Assembly: GCA_018694455.1 (NCBI GenBank)
Contig: JABHNP010000411.1
Span: 1-7,020 of the forward strand
Direction of reading: 5' to 3'
Length of the DNA stretch: 7,020 nt
Source of the DNA: Planctomycetaceae bacterium
GTDB lineage: Bacteria > Planctomycetota > Planctomycetia > Pirellulales > UBA1268
Part shown: positions 5,915 through 7,020 of the stretch, piece after piece
Layout: each line of letters begins with the position of its first letter
Position numbering within the stretch: position 1 is the first letter of the stretch
Program-made: the position numbers and the translations under genes
The notes under the pieces: generated by a model
The model's database searches: none
What the model was told of the DNA's origin: nothing
Seen by the model: the letters and a program-made list of their open reading frames with translations, nothing else

Positions 5915-7020
5915 ATGTCTATTGCCCCAACAGAATTTGAATCTTCGCCAGAGGCAAGAAGCGAAGACTACCTTTGGACCTTGAACTTCGGCCCACAGCA
6001 CCCAGCGACGCACACAACATTACGGCTTGTTTTAAAACTTGATGGTGAGCGTGTTGTTGATGCAATTCCTGAGATGGGCTACCTCCACTCTGGCTTTGAA
6101 AAAATTGCGGAACACCTTACTTTCAATCAGTACGTTACTGTCACTGATCGGATGAATTACATTTCCCCGATGGCAAACAATGTGGCCTGGCATCACGCCG
6201 TTGAAACACTTCTTGGAATCAACCTCACGCCACGTTGCACCTATATCCGAACAATTGTTGCTGAACTCGCACGAATCAGTGATCACCTTTTAAGCAACGG
6301 TGCAGTTGGCCTTGATACTGGAGCATTCACTTACTTCCTCTATGCATTTTATCAGCGAGAAGTGATTTATGACATTTTCGAGACGCTTTGCGGGGCACGA
6401 TTTACCAACAGTTACACGCGTGTCGGAGGTGTCTCGCACGATTTCACCCCACTTGTCATTGAAAAGATTCGGGCGTTCGTAAAGACATTTCCGAAAACGC
6501 TTAACGACATGCAGCGATTACTTAACCGTAATCGTATCTTTGTTGATCGTACACAAGGTGTTGGCATACTCACAAAAGAGGAAGCTATCAACCGAGGTGC
6601 AACCGGCCCCGTTGCTCGGGCGAGCGGTGTTACTCGGGATCTACGACGAGACGAGCCCTATCTCTCTTACAATGACTTTGACTTTCAGATTTCCTGCGCC
6701 TCAGCTGGTGATTGCTACGCACGGTATCTTATTCGAATGCAAGAGATGCGAGAAAGCCTCAAAATAGTTGAGCAAGCCATCGAGCACCTGCCAAGCGGCC
6801 CTGTGAACATTGGCATCGATGAAAGAACGACTCTTCCAACAAAAAATCAGGTGTACTCAACGATCGAAGGTACTATTTCACATTTCGAACTCAGTATGAG
6901 TAACAGAGGATTCGAAGTTCCGTGTGAAGAGTCTTATGCCGCCATTGAGGCACCGAATGGGGAGCTAGGATTTTATATTGTTGGTGATGGTGAGGATCAG
7001 GCTTACAGAGCTCGATGCAG
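5915..7020 (+). CDS. nuoD: NADH-quinone oxidoreductase subunit D (49 kDa subunit), 3' end cut by window
   Basis: NuoD is the 49-kDa-type subunit that forms much of the quinone-reducing pocket with NuoB. The frame is open from the ATG at 5915 to the window end: 368 codons plus two bases, of roughly 400-420 usual. The N-terminus has NFGPQHPATH at 24-33, then EMGYLHSGFEKIAEH at 53-67, TDRMNYISPM at 77-86 and RTQGVGILTKEEA at 212-224. His33 and Tyr82 are 49 residues apart, the same spacing as the quinone-binding pair His38/Tyr87 in Thermus Nqo4. Two positions stand out: Thr34 where many homologues have glycine, and Ser59 where proteobacterial and mitochondrial forms have arginine. The frame runs through GPVNIGIDER and ends in the YRARC region just before the expected C-terminal segment. 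No ribosome binding site is evident. A TTG at 5900 is in frame but less likely as the start. Confidence 0.95.
   Translation, partial: MSIAPTEFESSPEARSEDYLWTLNFGPQHPATHTTLRLVLKLDGERVVDAIPEMGYLHSGFEKIAEHLTFNQYVTVTDRMNYISPMANNVAWHHAVETLLGINLTPRCTYIRTIVAELARISDHLLSNGAVGLDTGAFTYFLYAFYQREVIYDIFETLCGARFTNSYTRVGGVSHDFTPLVIEKIRAFVKTFPKTLNDMQRLLNRNRIFVDRTQGVGILTKEEAINRGATGPVARASGVTRDLRRDEPYLSYNDFDFQISCASAGDCYARYLIRMQEMRESLKIVEQAIEHLPSGPVNIGIDERTTLPTKNQVYSTIEGTISHFELSMSNRGFEVPCEESYAAIEAPNGELGFYIVGDGEDQAYRARC

Noticed and set aside
5634..5984. 116-codon frame bridging nuoC and nuoD
   Set aside because: It runs out of frame across two strongly conserved genes and has no ribosome binding site or motif.
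1..7020. CRISPR array, tRNA or rRNA gene, insertion sequence, phage or defence genes
   Set aside because: I found no regularly spaced repeats, cloverleaf-like sequence, transposase motifs or terminal inverted repeats. All long frames are accounted for by metabolic enzymes.

Overview
The window looks like ordinary chromosome from a free-living Gram-negative-type bacterium, most likely a member of the Planctomycetota or a relative. This is an inference from three things: the sequences of the complex I subunits, the pairing of a secreted sialate O-acetylesterase-family protein with a secreted alpha/beta hydrolase, and the near absence of Shine-Dalgarno sites before most genes. GC content appears moderate, in the mid-40s percent by eye.

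Layout. Positions 1-123 hold an open frame that may be the 3' end of an upstream gene, followed by a short gap. Two plus-strand genes follow 40 bases apart: a secreted SGNH esterase of the sialate O-acetylesterase family (287-1984) and a secreted alpha/beta-hydrolase esterase (2025-2825). Their 3' ends face a minus-strand M20-family zinc peptidase/deacylase (2850-4079), with only 24 bases between the stop codons. A 243-base divergent intergenic region (4080-4322) carries an imperfect inverted repeat. It leads into the start of a respiratory complex I operon in the order nuoA, nuoB, nuoC, nuoD (4323 to beyond the window end). nuoD is cut by the window edge after 368 codons and is open throughout.

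Function. NuoA is a membrane-arm subunit. NuoB, NuoC and NuoD form the quinone-reducing connecting module: NuoB carries cluster N2, and NuoD lines the quinone pocket with the conserved His33 and Tyr82. The two secreted esterases look like scavenging enzymes for esterified (for example acetylated) polysaccharide or glycoconjugate substrates. The M20 enzyme probably acts in the cytoplasm on an N-acyl amino acid or dipeptide. Nothing in the sequence ties these three blocks into one pathway.

I found no tRNA, rRNA, CRISPR array, insertion sequence, phage gene or toxin-antitoxin pair, and no convincing new system. The points most worth a second look are the inverted repeat upstream of nuoA, residue choices around the quinone site and cluster N2, and an acidic insertion in the M20 catalytic domain.
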